From: Petrolisthes cinctipes
Taxonomy: Eukaryota > Arthropoda > Malacostraca > Decapoda > Porcellanidae
Direction of reading: 5' to 3'
NCBI GenBank assembly: GCA_033782935.1
Contig: JAWQEG010000259.1
Span: 5,124,001 to 5,188,000, forward strand
DNA length: 64,000 bases
The notes under the pieces were generated by a model that made no database searches, had not been told where the DNA came from, and saw nothing but the letters and a program-made list of their open reading frames with translations. Below, piece after piece: positions 13,561 to 25,945 of this stretch; position 1 is the first letter of the stretch, and every line of letters begins with the position of its first letter. Both the position numbers and the translations under genes were made by a program.

Positions 13561-16500
13561 TCAATATTTAGGGGTCCCAGAAGCGATCTGTACATGCCTA
13601 CTCAGTATTAGAATATTTTCAAAATATACGCTCAAAACATGCTAAAAATCGATAATTTAGGTGCGTAAAGGCGATATCTCAAATTCAGGCCCAAAACACG
13701 CGAAAATTCGATATTTAGGGGTCCCAGAAGTGATCTGTACATGCCTACTCAGTGCTAGAATGTTTTCAAAATATAGGCTCAAAACATGCTCCAAATCGAT
13801 ATTTTAGGTGCCCAAAAGTCGATATGTGCATGAATCTTCTGTACTCGTTTATATCTCAAATTCAGGCACAAAACACCCGAAAATTCGATATTAAGGGGTC
13901 CCAGAAGCGATCTGTACATGACTATTCAGTGCTAGAACATTTTCAAAATATAGGCTCAAAACATGCTAAAAATCGATATTTTAGGTGCGTAAAGGCGATA
14001 TCTCAAATTAAGGCCCAAAACACCCGAAAATTCGATATTTAGGGGTCCCAGAATCGATCTGTACATGCCTACTCCGTGTTAGAGTATTTTCAATATACAG
14101 GCCAAAAACATACTGAAAATCGATCTTTTAGGTGCCCAAAAGTCGATATGTGCATGCATCTTCTATACTCGTTTATATCTCAAATTCAGGCTCAAAACAC
14201 CCGAAAATTCGATATTTTGGGGTCCCAGAAGCAATCTGTACATGCCTACTCAGTGCTAGAATGTTTTTAAAATATAGGCTCAAAACATGCTCCAAATCGA
14301 TATTTTAGGTGCCCAAAAGTCGATATGTGCATGAATCTTCTGTACTCGTTTATATCTCAAATTCAGGCACAAAACACCCGAAAATTCGATATTAAGGGGT
14401 CCCAGAAGCGATCTGTACATGACTATTCAGTGCTAGAACATTTTCAAAATATAGGCTAAAAACATGTTAAAAATCGACATTTTAGGTGCCAAAAAGTCGA
14501 TATCTCAAATTCAGTCCCAAAACACCCGAAAATTCGATATTTAGGGGTCCCAGAAGTGATCTGTACATGCCTACTCAGTGCCAGAATATTTTTAAAATAT
14601 AGGCTAAAAACATGCCAAAAAGTCGATATCTTCAGTACCCGTTTATATCTCAAATTCAGGCTCAAAACACCCGAAAATTCGATATTTTGGGGTCCCAGAA
14701 GCGATCTGTACATGCCTACTCCGTGTTAGAGTATTTTCAAAATACATGCCCAAAACATGCTGAAAATCGATATTTTAGATGCCCAAAGACAATATGTGCA
14801 TGTATCTTCTGTACCCGTTTATATCTCAAATTCAGGCTCAAAACACCCGAAAATTCAATATTTTGGGGTCCCAGAAGCAATTTGTACATGCCTACTCAGT
14901 GCTAGAATATTTTCAAAATATAGGCTAAAAACATGTTAAAAATCGACATTTTAGGTGCCAAAAAGTCGATATCTCAAATTCAGTCCCAAAACACCCGAAA
15001 ATTCGATATTTAGGGGTCCCAGAAGGGATCTGTACATGCCTACTCCGTGTTAGAGTATTTTCAATATACAGGCCAAAAACATACTGAAAATCGATCTTTT
15101 AGGTGCCCAAAAGTCGATATGTGCATGCATCTTCTATACTCGTTTATATCTCAAATTCAGGCTCAAAACACCCGAAAATTCGATATTTTGGGGTCCAAGA
15201 AGCGATCTGTACATGCCTACTCATTGCTAGAATATTTTCAAAATATAGGCTCAAAACATGCTAAAAATCGATATTTTAGGTGCGTAAAGGCGATATCTCA
15301 AATTCAGGCCCAAAACACCCGAAAATTCGATATATTGGGGTCCCAGAAGCGATCTGTACATGCCTACTCCGTGTTAGAGTATTTACAAAATACAGGCCCA
15401 AAACATGCTCAAAATCGATGTTTTAGGTGCCCAAAAGTCGATATGTGCATGCATCTTCAGTACCCGTTTATATCTCAAATTCAGGCCCTAAACACCCGAA
15501 AATTCAATATTTTGGGGTCCCAGAAGCAATCTGTACATGCCTACTCAGTGCCAGAATATTTTTAAAATATAGGCTAAAAACATGCCAAAAAGTCGATATC
15601 TTCAGTACCCGTTTATATCTCAAATTCAGGCTCAAAACACCCGAAAATTCGATATTTTGGGGTCCCAGAAGCGATCTGTACATGCCTACTCCGTGTTAGA
15701 GTATTTTCAAAATACATGCCCAAAACATGCTGAAAATCGATATTTTAGATGCCCAAAGACAATATGTGCATGTATCTTCTGTACCCGTTTATATCTCAAA
15801 TTCAGGCTCAAAACACCCGAAAATTCAATATTTTGGGGTCCCAGAAGCAATTTGTACATGCCTACTCAGTGCTAGAATATTTTCAAAATATAGGCTAAAA
15901 ACATGTTAAAAATCGACATTTTAGGTGCCAAAAAGTCGATATCTCAAATTCAGTCCCAAAACACCCGAAAATTCGATATTTAGGGGTCCCAGAAGGGATC
16001 TGTACATGCCTACTCCGTATTAGAGTATTTTCAAAATACAGGCCAAAAACATACTGAAAATCGATCTTTTAGGTGCCCAAAAGTCGATATGTGCATGCAT
16101 CTTCTGTACCCGTTTATATATCAAATTCTGGCCCTAAACACCCGAAAATTCGATATTTTGGGGTCCCAGAAGCAATCTGTACATGCCTACTCAGTGCTAG
16201 AATATTTTCAAAATATAGGTAAAAACATGCTAAAAATCGATATTTTAGGTGCCAAAAAGTCGATATCTCAAATTAAGGCCCAAAACACCCGAAAATTCGA
16301 TATTTAGGGGTCCCAGAAGCGATCTGTACATGCCTACTCCGTGTTAGAGTATTTTCAAAATACTGGCCAAAAACATACTGAAAATCGATCTTTTATGTGC
16401 CCAATTCGATATTTTTGGGTCCCAGAAGTGATCTGTACATGCCTACTCAGTGGTAGAATGTTTTCAAAATATAGGCTCAAAACATGCTCAAAATCGATAT

Positions 16501-17338
16501 TTTAGGTGCCCAAAAGTCGATATGTGCATGCATCTTCTGTACTCATTTATATCTCAAATTCAAGCTCAAAACACCTGAAAATTCGATATTTTGGGGTCCC
16601 AGAATCGATCTGTACATGCCTACTCAGTGCTAGAATATTTTCAAAATATAGGCTCAAAACATGCTAAAAATCGATATTTTAGGTGCGTAAAGGCGATATC
16701 TCAGATTCAGGCACAAAACACCCGAAAATTCGATATTTTGGGGTCCCAGAAGCGATCTGTACATGCCTACTCCGTGTTAGAGTATTTTCAAAATTCAGGC
16801 CCAAAATATGCTGAAAATCGATATTTTTGGTGAAAAAAGTCAATATGTGTATGCATCTTCTATACTCGTTTATATCTCAAATTCAGGCTCAAAACACCCG
16901 AAAATTCGTTATTTTGGGGTCCCAGAAGCGATCTCTACATGCCTACTCAGTGCTAGAATGTTTTCAAAATATAGGCTCAAAACATGCTCAAAATCGATAA
17001 TTTAGATGCCCAACGTCAAAATGTGCATGTATCTTCTGTACCCGTTTATATCTCAAATTCAGGCCATAAACACCCGAAAATTCAATATTTTGGGGTCCCA
17101 GAAGCAATCTGTACATGCCTACTCCGTGTTAGAGTATTTTCAAAATACAGGCTAAAAACATGCTGAAAATCGATATTTTAGGTGCCAAAAAGTCGATATC
17201 TCAAATTAAGGCCCAAAACACCCGAAAATTCGATATTTAGGGGTCCCAGAAGCGATCTGTACATGCCTACTCCGTGTTAGAGTATTTTCAAAATACAGGC
17301 CAAAAACATACTGAAAATCGATCTTTAAGTGCCCAATT
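13561..17338. repeat. 3.78-kb duplicated block, copy 2, interrupting HOR-2
   Basis: It is a near-copy of 6854-10630, placed between HOR-2 copies that otherwise run in tandem. The left breakpoint falls at about 13.54-13.56 kb. In 14253-15046 the content differs from copy 1 although the length is the same within 1 bp. Here the six monomers from 14076 are 177, 177, 148, 145, 176 and 148 bp. A piece at 13791-13950 is repeated at 14292-14451 (offset 501), and 14612-14939 is repeated at 15582-15909 (offset 970). Confidence 0.82.
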
Positions 17339-18346
17339 CGATATTTTTGGGTCCCAGAAGCGATCTGTACATGCCTACTCAGTGGTAGAATGTTTTCGAA
17401 ATATAGGCTCAAAACATGCTCAAAATCGATAATTTAGGTGCCCAAACGTCGATATGTGCATGCATCTTCTGTACTCGTTTATATCTCAAATTCAAGCTCA
17501 AAACACCTGAAAATTCGATATTTTGGGGTCCCTGAATCGATCTATACATGCCTACTCAGTGCTAGAATATTTTCAAAATATAGGCTCAAAACATGCTAAA
17601 AATCGATATTTTAGGTGCGTAAAGGCGATATCTCAAATTCAGGCCCAAAACACCCGAAAATTCGATATTTTGGGGTCCCAGAAACGATCTGTACATGCCT
17701 ACTCCGTGTTAGAGTATTTTTAAGATACAGGCCCAAAACATGCTCAAATCGATGTTTTAGGTGCCCAAAAGTCGATATGTGCATGCATCTTCAGTACCCG
17801 TTTATATCTTAAATTCAGGCTCAAAACACCCGAAAATTCGATAATTTGGGGTCCCAGAAGCGATCTGTACATGCCTACTCCGTGTTAGAGTATTTTCAAA
17901 ATACAGGCCCAAAACATGCTGAAAATCGATAATTTAGGTGCCAAAAAGTCGATATCTCAAATTCAGTCTCAAAACACCCGAAACTTCGATATTTAGGGGT
18001 CCCAGAAGCGATATGTACATGCCTACTCCGTGTTAGAGTATTTTCAAAATTCGGGCCTAAAACATGCTGAAAATCGATCTTTTAGGTGCCCAAAGTCAAT
18101 ATGTGTGTGCATCTTCTATACTCGTTTATATCTCAAATTCAGGCTCAAAACACCCGAAAATTCGATATTTTGGGGTCCCAGAAGCGATCTGTACATGCCT
18201 AATCAGTGCTAGAATGTTTTCAAAATATAGGCTCAAAACATGCTCAAAATCGATATTTTAGGTGCCCAAAAGTCGATATGTGCATGCATCTTTTGTACTC
18301 ATTTATATCTCAAATTCAAGCTCAAAACACCTGAAAATTCGATATT
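16591..18346. repeat. HOR-2 copy, 1756 bp, one monomer missing
   Basis: The spacing 17615 to 18030 is 415 bp, against 591 bp in full copies. One 176-bp monomer, the type carrying AGATGTCCAAAGTCAATATG, is absent near 17.94 kb. The rest follows the full HOR-2 order. The copy overlaps the end of the 3.78-kb block, which itself contains HOR-2 material. Confidence 0.85.
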
Positions 18347-20101
18347 TTGGGGTCCCAGAATCGATCTGTACATGCCTACTCAGTGCTAGAATATTTTCAA
18401 AATATAGGCTCAAAACATGCTAAAAATCGATATTTTAGGTGCGTAAAGGCGATATCTCAGATTCAGGCACAAAACACCCGAAAATTCGATATTTTGGGGT
18501 CCCAGAAGCGATCTGTACATGCCTACTCCGTGTTAGAGTATTTTCAAAATTCAGGCCCAAAATATGCTGAAAATCGATATTTTTGGTGAAAAAAGTCAAT
18601 ATGTGTATGCATCTTCTATACTCGTTTATATCTCAAATTCAGGCTCAAAACACCCGAAAATTCGTTATTTTGGGGTCCCAGAAGCGATCTCTACATGCCT
18701 ACTCAGTGCTAGAATGTTTTCAAAATATAGGCTCAAAACATGCTCAAAATCGATAATTTAGATGCCCAACGTCAAAATGTGCATGTATCTTCTGTACCCG
18801 TTTATATCTCAAATTCAGGCCATAAACACCCGAAAATTCAATATTTTGGGGTCCCAGAAGCAATCTGTACATGCCTACTCCGTGTTAGAGTATTTTCAAA
18901 ATACAGGATAAAAACATGCTGAAAATCGATATTTTAGGTGCCAAAATGTCGATATCTCAAATTAAGGCCCAAAACACCCGAAAATTCGATATTTAGGGGT
19001 CCCAGAAGCGATCTGTACATGCCTACTCCGTGTTAGAGTATTTTCAAATTACAGGCCAAAAACATACTGAAAATCGATCTTTAAGTGCCCAATTCGATAT
19101 TTTGGGGTCCCTGAATCGATCTGTACATGCCTACTCAGTGCTAGAATATTTTCAAAATATAGGCTCAAAACATGCTAAAAATCGATATTTTAGGTGCGTA
19201 AAGGCGATATCTCAAATTCAGGCCCAAAACACCCGAAAATTCGATATTTTGGGGTCCCAGAAACGATCTGTACATGCCTACTCCGTGTTAGAGTATTTTT
19301 AAGATACAGGCCCAAAACATGCTTAAATCGATGTTTTAGGTGCCCAAAAGTCGATATGTGCATGCATCTTCAGTACCCGTTTATATCTTAAATTCAGGCT
19401 CAAAACACCCGAAAATTCGATAATTTGGGGTCCCAGAAGCGATCTGTACATGCCTACTCCGTGTTAGAGTATTTTCAAAATACAGGCCCAAAACATGCTG
19501 AAAATCGATAATTTAGATGTCCAAAGTCAATATGTGCATGTATCTTCTGTACCCGTTTATATCTCAAATTCAGGCTCAAAACACCCGAAAATTCAATATT
19601 TTGGGGTCCCAGAAGCAATCTGTACATGCCTACTCAGTGCTAGAATATTTTCAAAATATAGGATAAAAACATGCTAAAAATCGATATTTTAGGTGCCAAA
19701 AAGTCGATATCTCAAATTCAGTCTCAAAACACCCGAAACTTCGATATTTAGGGGTCCCAGAAGCGATATGTACATGCCTACTCCGTGTTAGAGTATTTTC
19801 AAAATTCTGGCCTAAAACATGCTGAAAATCGATCTTTTAGGTGCCCAAAGTCAATATGTGTGTGCATCTTCTATACTCGTTTATATCTCAAATTCAGGCT
19901 CAAAACACCCGAAAATTCGATATTTTGGGGTCCCAGAAGCGATCTGTACATGCCTAATCAGTGCTAGAATGTTTTCAAAATATAGGCTCAAAACATGCTC
20001 AAAATCGATATTTTAGGTGCCCAAAAGTCGATATGTGCATGCATCTTCTGTTCTCATTTATATCTCAAATTCAAGCTCAAAACACCTGAAAATTCGATAT
20101 T
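18347..20101. repeat. HOR-2 copy, 1755 bp, a different monomer missing
   Basis: The spacing 18740 to 19194 is 454 bp, against 631 bp in full copies. The missing 177-bp monomer is the GTGGTAGAATG type, so the 108-bp junction at 19086 runs straight into GGGGTCCCTGAATCG. The same loss is seen near 10622. The rest of the copy is complete and in order. Confidence 0.85.
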
Positions 20102-22033
20102 TTGGGGTCCCAGAATCGATCTGTACATGCCTACTCAGTGCTAGAATATTTTCAAAATATAGGCTCAAAACATGCTAAAAATCGATATTTTAGGTGCGTA
20201 AAGGCGATATCTCAGATTCAGGCACAAAACACCCGAAAATTCGATATTTTGGGGTCCCAGAAGCGATCTGTACATGCCTACTCCGTGTTAGAGTATTTTC
20301 AAAATTCAGGCCCAAAATATGCTGAAAATCGATATTTTTGGTGAAAAAAGTCAATATGTGTATGCATCTTCTATACTCGTTTATATCTCAAATTCAGGCT
20401 CAAAACACCCGAAAATTCGTTATTTTGGGGTCCCAGAAGCGATCTCTACATGCCTACTCAGTGCTAGAATGTTTTCAAAATATAGGCTCAAAACATGCTC
20501 AAAATCGATAATTTAGATGCCCAACGTCAAAATGTGCATGTATCTTCTGTACCCGTTTATATCTCAAATTCAGGCCATAAACACCCGAAAATTCAATATT
20601 TTGGGGTCCCAGAAGCAATCTGTACATGCCTACTCCGTGTTAGAGTATTTTCAAAATACAGGATAAAAACATGCTGAAAATCGATATTTTAGGTGCCAAA
20701 ATGTCGATATCTCAAATTAAGGCCCAAAACACCCGAAAATTCGATATCTAGGGGTCCCAGAAGCGATCTGTACATGCCTACTCCGTGTTAGAGTATTTTC
20801 AAATTACAGGCCAAAAACATACTGAAAATCGATCTTTAAGTGCCCAATTCGATATTTTTGGGTCTCAGAAGCGATCTGTACATGCCTACTCAGTGGTAGA
20901 ATGTTTTCAAAATATAGGCTCAAAACATGCTCAAAATCGATAATTTAGGTGCCCAAACGTCGATATGTGCATGCATCTTCTGTACTCGTTTATATCTCAA
21001 ATTCAAGCTCAAAACACCTGAAAATTCGATATTTTGGGGTCCCTGAATCGATCTGTACATGCCTATTCAGTGCTAGAATATTTTCAAAATATAGGCTCAA
21101 AACATGCTAAAAATCGATATTTTAGGTGCGTAAAGGCGATATCTCAAATTCAGGCCCAAAACACCCGAAAATTCGATATTTTGGGGTCCCAGAAACGATC
21201 TGTACATGCCTACTCCGTGTTAGAGTATTTTTAAGATACAGGCCCAAAACATGCTCAAATCGATGTTTTAGGTGCCCAAAAGTCGATATGTGCATGCATC
21301 TTCAGTACCCGTTTATATCTTAAATTCAGGCTCAAAACACCCGAAAATTCGAAAATTTGGGGTCCCAGAAGCGATCTGTACATGCCTACTCCGTGTTAGA
21401 GTATTTTCAAAATACAGGCCCAAAACATGCTGAAAATCGATAATTTAGATGTCCAAAGTCAATATGTGCATGTATCTTCTGTACCCGTTTATATCTCAAA
21501 TTCAGGCTCAAAACACCCGAAAATTCAATATTTTTTGGTCCCAGAAGCAATCTGTACATGCCTACTCAGTGCTAGAATATTTTCAAAATATAGGCTAAAA
21601 ACATGCTAAAAATCGATATTTTAGGTGCCAAAAAGTCGATATCTCAAATTCAGTCTCAAAACACCCGAAACTTCGATATTTAGGGGTCCCAGAAGCGATA
21701 TGTACATGCCTACTCCGTGTTAGAGTATTTTCAAAATTCGGGCCTAAAACATGCTGAAAATCGATCTTTTAGGTGCCCAAAGTCAATATGTGTGTGCATC
21801 TTCTATACTCGTTTATATCTCAAATTCAGGCTCAAAACACCCGAAAATTCGATATTTTGGGGTCCCAGAAGCGATCTGTACATGCCTAATCAGTGCTAGA
21901 ATGTTTTCAAAATATAGGCTCAAAACATGCTCAAAATCGATATTTTAGGTGCCCAAAAGTCGATATGTGCATGCATCTTCTGTTCTCATTTATATCTCAA
22001 ATTCAAGCTCAAAACACCTGAAAATTCGATATT
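20102..22033. repeat. HOR-2 copy, full length 1932 bp
   Basis: All landmarks lie exactly 1932 bp before those of the next copy: 20319/22251, 20495/22427, 21034/22966, 21427/23359, 21717/23649 and 21751/23683. Differences between the two copies are scattered single bases. Examples are TATCTAGGGG against TATTTAGGGG, and GAATG against GAATA near 20469 and 22401. This is the clearest head-to-tail pair of HOR-2. Confidence 0.9.
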
Positions 22034-22250
22034 TTGGGGTCCCAGAATCGATCTGTACATGCCTACTCAGTGCTAGAATATTTTCAAAATATAGGCTCAA
22101 AACATGCTAAAAATCGATATTTTAGGTGCGTAAAGGCGATATCTCAGATTCAGGCACAAAACACCCGAAAATTCGATATTTTGGGGTCCCAGAAGCGATC
22201 TGTACATGCCTACTCCGTGTTAGAGTATTTTCAAAATTCAGGCCCAAAAT

Positions 22251-22426
22251 ATGCTGAAAATCGATATTTTTGGTGAAAAAAGTCAATATGTGTATGCATC
22301 TTCTATACTCGTTTATATCTCAAATTCAGGCTCAAAACACCCGAAAATTCGTTATTTTGGGGTCCCAGAAGCGATCTCTACATGCCTACTCAGTGCTAGA
22401 ATATTTTCAAAATATAGGCTCAAAAC
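22251..22426 (+). repeat. Exemplar L-type full-length monomer, 176 bp
   Basis: A long monomer from a full HOR-2 copy, counted from the ATG of the end box to the next. It carries the L-type TTTTGGGGTCCCAG in half B. Half A has the variant GGTGAAAAAAGTCAATATG, a position-specific mark that recurs once per HOR-2 copy (also near 11540, 13472, 16817, 18573 and 20328). It is useful as a landmark for register within HOR-2. Confidence 0.85.
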
Positions 22427-22716
22427 ATGCTCAAAATCGATAATTTAGATGCCCAACGTCAAAATGTGCATGTATCTTCTGTACCCGTTTATATCTCAAA
22501 TTCAGGCCATAAACACCCGAAAATTCAATATTTTGGGGTCCCAGAAGCAATCTGTACATGCCTACTCCGTGTTAGAGTATTTTCAAAATACAGGATAAAA
22601 ACATGCTGAAAATCGATATTTTAGGTGCCAAAATGTCGATATCTCAAATTAAGGCCCAAAACACCCGAAAATTCGATATTTAGGGGTCCCAGAAGCGATC
22701 TGTACATGCCTACTCC

Positions 22717-22824
22717 GTGTTAGAGTATTTTCAAATTACAGGCCAAAAACATACTGAAAATCGATCTTTAAGTGCCCAATTCGATATTTTTGGGTCTCAG
22801 AAGCGATCTGTACATGCCTACTCA
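22717..22824 (+). repeat. Exemplar very short monomer, 108/109-bp class
   Basis: Half A is reduced to its first ~22 bases, joined as GTGCCCAATTCGATATTT directly to the start of half B. This is a 68-base loss relative to a 177-bp monomer. The junction recurs about ten times, near 4737, 5670, 9691, 10622, 12054, 16399, 17330, 19086, 20843 and 22772, all in the left domain. Half B is intact in each. In the copies near 10622 and 19086 the next monomer has also been lost. Confidence 0.88.
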
Positions 22825-23965
22825 GTGGTAGAATGTTTTCAAAATATAGGCTCAAAACATGCTCAAAATCGATAATTTAGGTGCCCAAACGTCGATATGT
22901 GCATGCATCTTCTGTACTCGTTTATATCTCAAATTCAAGCTCAAAACACCTGAAAATTCGATATTTTGGGGTCCCTGAATCGATCTGTACATGCCTACTC
23001 AGTGCTAGAATATTTTCAAAATATAGGCTCAAAACATGCTAAAAATCGATATTTTAGGTGCGTAAAGGCGATATCTCAAATTCAGGCCCAAAACACCCGA
23101 AAATTCGATATTTTGGGGTCCCAGAAACGATCTGTACATGCCTACTCCGTGTTAGAGTATTTTTAAGATACAGGCCCAAAACATGCTCAAATCGATGTTT
23201 TAGGTGCCCAAAAGTCGATATGTGCATGCATCTTCAGTACCCGTTTATATCTTAAATTCAGGCTCAAAACACCCGAAAATTCGAAAATTTGGGGTCCCAG
23301 AAGCGATCTGTACATGCCTACTCCGTGTTAGAGTATTTTCAAAATACAGGCCCAAAACATGCTGAAAATCGATAATTTAGATGTCCAAAGTCAATATGTG
23401 CATGTATCTTCTGTACCCGTTTATATCTCAAATTCAGGCTCAAAACACCCGAAAATTCAATATTTTTTGGTCCCAGAAGCAATCTGTACATGCCTAATCA
23501 GTGCTAGAATATTTTCAAAATATAGGCTAAAAACATGCTAAAAATCGATATTTTAGGTGCCAAAAAGTCGATATCTCAAATTCAGTCTCAAAACACCCGA
23601 AACTTCGATATTTAGGGGTCCCAGAAGCGATATGTACATGCCTACTCCGTGTTAGAGTATTTTCAAAATTCGGGCCTAAAACATGCTGAAAATCGATCTT
23701 TTAGGTGCCCAAAGTCAATATGTGTGTGCATCTTCTATACTCGTTTATATCTCAAATTCAGGCTCAAAACACCCGAAAATTCAATATTTTGGGGTCCCAG
23801 AAGCGATCTGTACATGCCTAATCAGTGCTAGAATGTTTTCAAAATATAGGCTCAAAACATGCTCAAAATCGATATTTTAGGTGCCCAAAAGTCGATATGT
23901 GCATGCATTTTCTGTACTCGTTTATATCTCAAATTCAGGCTCTAAACACCCTAAAATTCGATATT

Positions 23966-24360
23966 TTGGGGTCCCAGAAGCGATCTGTACATGCCTACTC
24001 AGTGCTAGAATATTTTCAAAATATAGGCTCAAAACATGCTAAAAATCGATATTTTAGGTGCGTAAAGGCGATATCTTAAATTCAGTCACAAAACACCCGA
24101 AAATTTGATATTATGGGGTCCCAGAAGCGATCTGTACATGCCTACTCCGTGTCAAAGTATTTACAAAATACAGGCCCAAAACATGCTCAAAATCGATGTT
24201 TTAGGTGCCCAAAAGTCGATATATGCATGCATCTTCAGTACCCGTTTATATCTCAAATTCAGGCTCAAAACACCCGAAAATTCGATATTTTGGGGTCCCA
24301 TAAGCGATCTGTACATGCCTACTCAGTGCTAGAATATTTTCAAAATATTGGCTCAAAACA
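23966..24360. repeat. Transition between HOR-2 and HOR-1
   Basis: Anchors at 24002, 24149 and 24326 give monomer steps of 147 and 177 bp. The monomers carry features seen in neither adjacent HOR consensus, such as ACACCCTAAAATTCG near 23947, GTGTCAAAGTATTTAC near 24149 and CGATATATGCATGC near 24218. No tandem period is evident and no non-satellite sequence is present. Confidence 0.7.
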
Positions 24361-25832
24361 TGCTAAAAATCGATATTTTAGGTGCCAAAAAGTCGATATC
24401 TCGCATTAAGGCAGAAAACACCCGAAAATTCGATATTTAGGGGTCCCAGAAGCGATCTGTACATGCCTACTCCGTGTTAGAGTATTTTCAAAATTCAGGC
24501 CAAAAACATACTGAAAATCGATCTTTTAGGTGCCCAAAAGTCGATATGTGCATGCATATTCTGTACCCGTTTATATATCAAATTACGGCCCTAAACACCC
24601 GAAAATTCGATATTTTTGGGTCCCAGAAGCGATCTGTACATGCCTACTCAGTGCTAGAATGTTTTCAAAATATAGGCTCAAAACATGCTCAAAATCGATA
24701 TTTTAGGTGCCCAAAAGTCGATATGTGCATGCATCTTCTGTACTCGTTTATATCTAAAATTCAAGCTCAAAACACCCGAAAATTCGATATTTAGGGGTCC
24801 CAGAAGCGATCTGTACATGCCTACTCAGTGCTAGAATATTTTCAAAATATAGGCTCAAAACATGCTAAAAATCGATATTTTAGGTGCGTAAAGGCGATAT
24901 CTCAAATTCTGGCCCAAAACACCCGAAAATTCGTAATTAAGGGGTCCCAGAAGCGATCTGTACATGCCTACTCAGTGCTAGAATATTTTCAAAATATAGG
25001 CTCAAAACATGCTAAAAATCGATATTTTAGGTGTGTATAATCGACATCTCAAATTCAGGCCCAAAACACCCGAAAATTCGATATTTTGGGGTCCCAGAAG
25101 CGATCTGTACATGCCTACTCCGTGTTAGAGTATTTACAAAATACAGGCCCAAAACATGCTGAAAATCGATAATTTAGATGCCCAAAGTCAATATGTGCAT
25201 GTATCTTCTGTACCCGTTTATATCTCAAATTCAGGCTCCAAACACCCGAAAATTCAATATTTTGGGGTCCCAGAAGCAATCTGTACATGCCTACTCAGTG
25301 CTAGAACATTTTCAAAATATAGGCTAAAAACATGCTAAAAATCGATATTTTAGGTGCGTAAAGGCGATATCTCAAATTCAGGCCCAAAACACCCGAAAAT
25401 TCGATATTTTGGGGTCCCAGAAGCGATCTGTACATGCCTACTCCGTGTTAGAGTATTTTCAAAATACAGGCCCAAAACATGCTCAAAATCGATGTTTTAG
25501 GTGCCCAAAAGTCGATATGTGCATGCATCTTCAGTACCCGTTTATATCTCAAATTCAGGCTCAAAACAACCGAAAATTCGATATTTTGGGGTCCCATAAG
25601 CGATCTGTACATGCCTACTCCGTGTTAGAGTATTTTCAAAATACATGCCCAAAACATGCTGAAAATCGATATTTTAGATGCCCAAAGTCAATATGTGCAT
25701 GTATCTTCTGTACCCGTTTATATCTCAAATTCTGGCCCTAAACACCCGAAAAATCAATATTTTGGGGTCCCAGAAGCAATCTGTACATGCCTACTCAGTG
25801 CTAGAATATTTTCAAAATATAGGCTCAAAACA
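24361..25832. repeat. HOR-1 copy 1, 1472 bp, nine monomers
   Basis: Anchor steps from 24474 to 25946 are 177, 177, 147, 147, 176, 147, 177, 176 and 148, total 1472: five long and four short. The next copy starts at 25833, where the same TGCTAAAAATCGATATTTTA recurs. Matching landmarks are 25156/26628, 25409/26881 and 25656/27128. The monomer with TTCGTAATTAAGGGG near 24931 is private to this copy. Confidence 0.88.
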
Positions 25833-25945
25833 TGCTAAAAATCGATATTTTAGGTGCCAAAAAGTCGATATCTCACATTAAGGCCCAAAACACCCGAAAA
25901 TTCGATATTTAGGGGTCCCAGAAGCGATCTGTACATGCCTACTCC
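25798..25945 (+). repeat. Exemplar short monomer, 147/148-bp class
   Basis: Measured from the G of GTGCTAG to the G of the next GTGTTAG. Compared with a 177-bp monomer, 29 bases are missing from half A: the interval from GTGCATGCATC to GTTTATAT. The result reads AAGTCGATATCTCAAATT. The lost piece is flanked by ATAT on both sides, so one copy of a 4-base direct repeat remains. Two flavours exist: GTGCCAAAAAGTCGATATC (148) and GTGCGTAAAGGCGATATC (147). The class is common throughout the left domain and rare in the right. Confidence 0.9.

Larger units (their letters stand above)
22034..23965. repeat. HOR-2 copy, full length 1932 bp, last in the run
   Basis: Monomer steps from the GTG anchors starting at 21717 are 176, 177, 147, 176, 176, 148, 108, 177, 147, 176, 176 and 148, total 1932. 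This is the fullest reading of the HOR: 7 long, 4 short and 1 very short monomer. Beyond about 23.9 kb the sequence no longer follows the HOR-2 consensus (CATTTTCTGTACTCG in place of CATCTTCTGTTCTCA). Confidence 0.9.
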
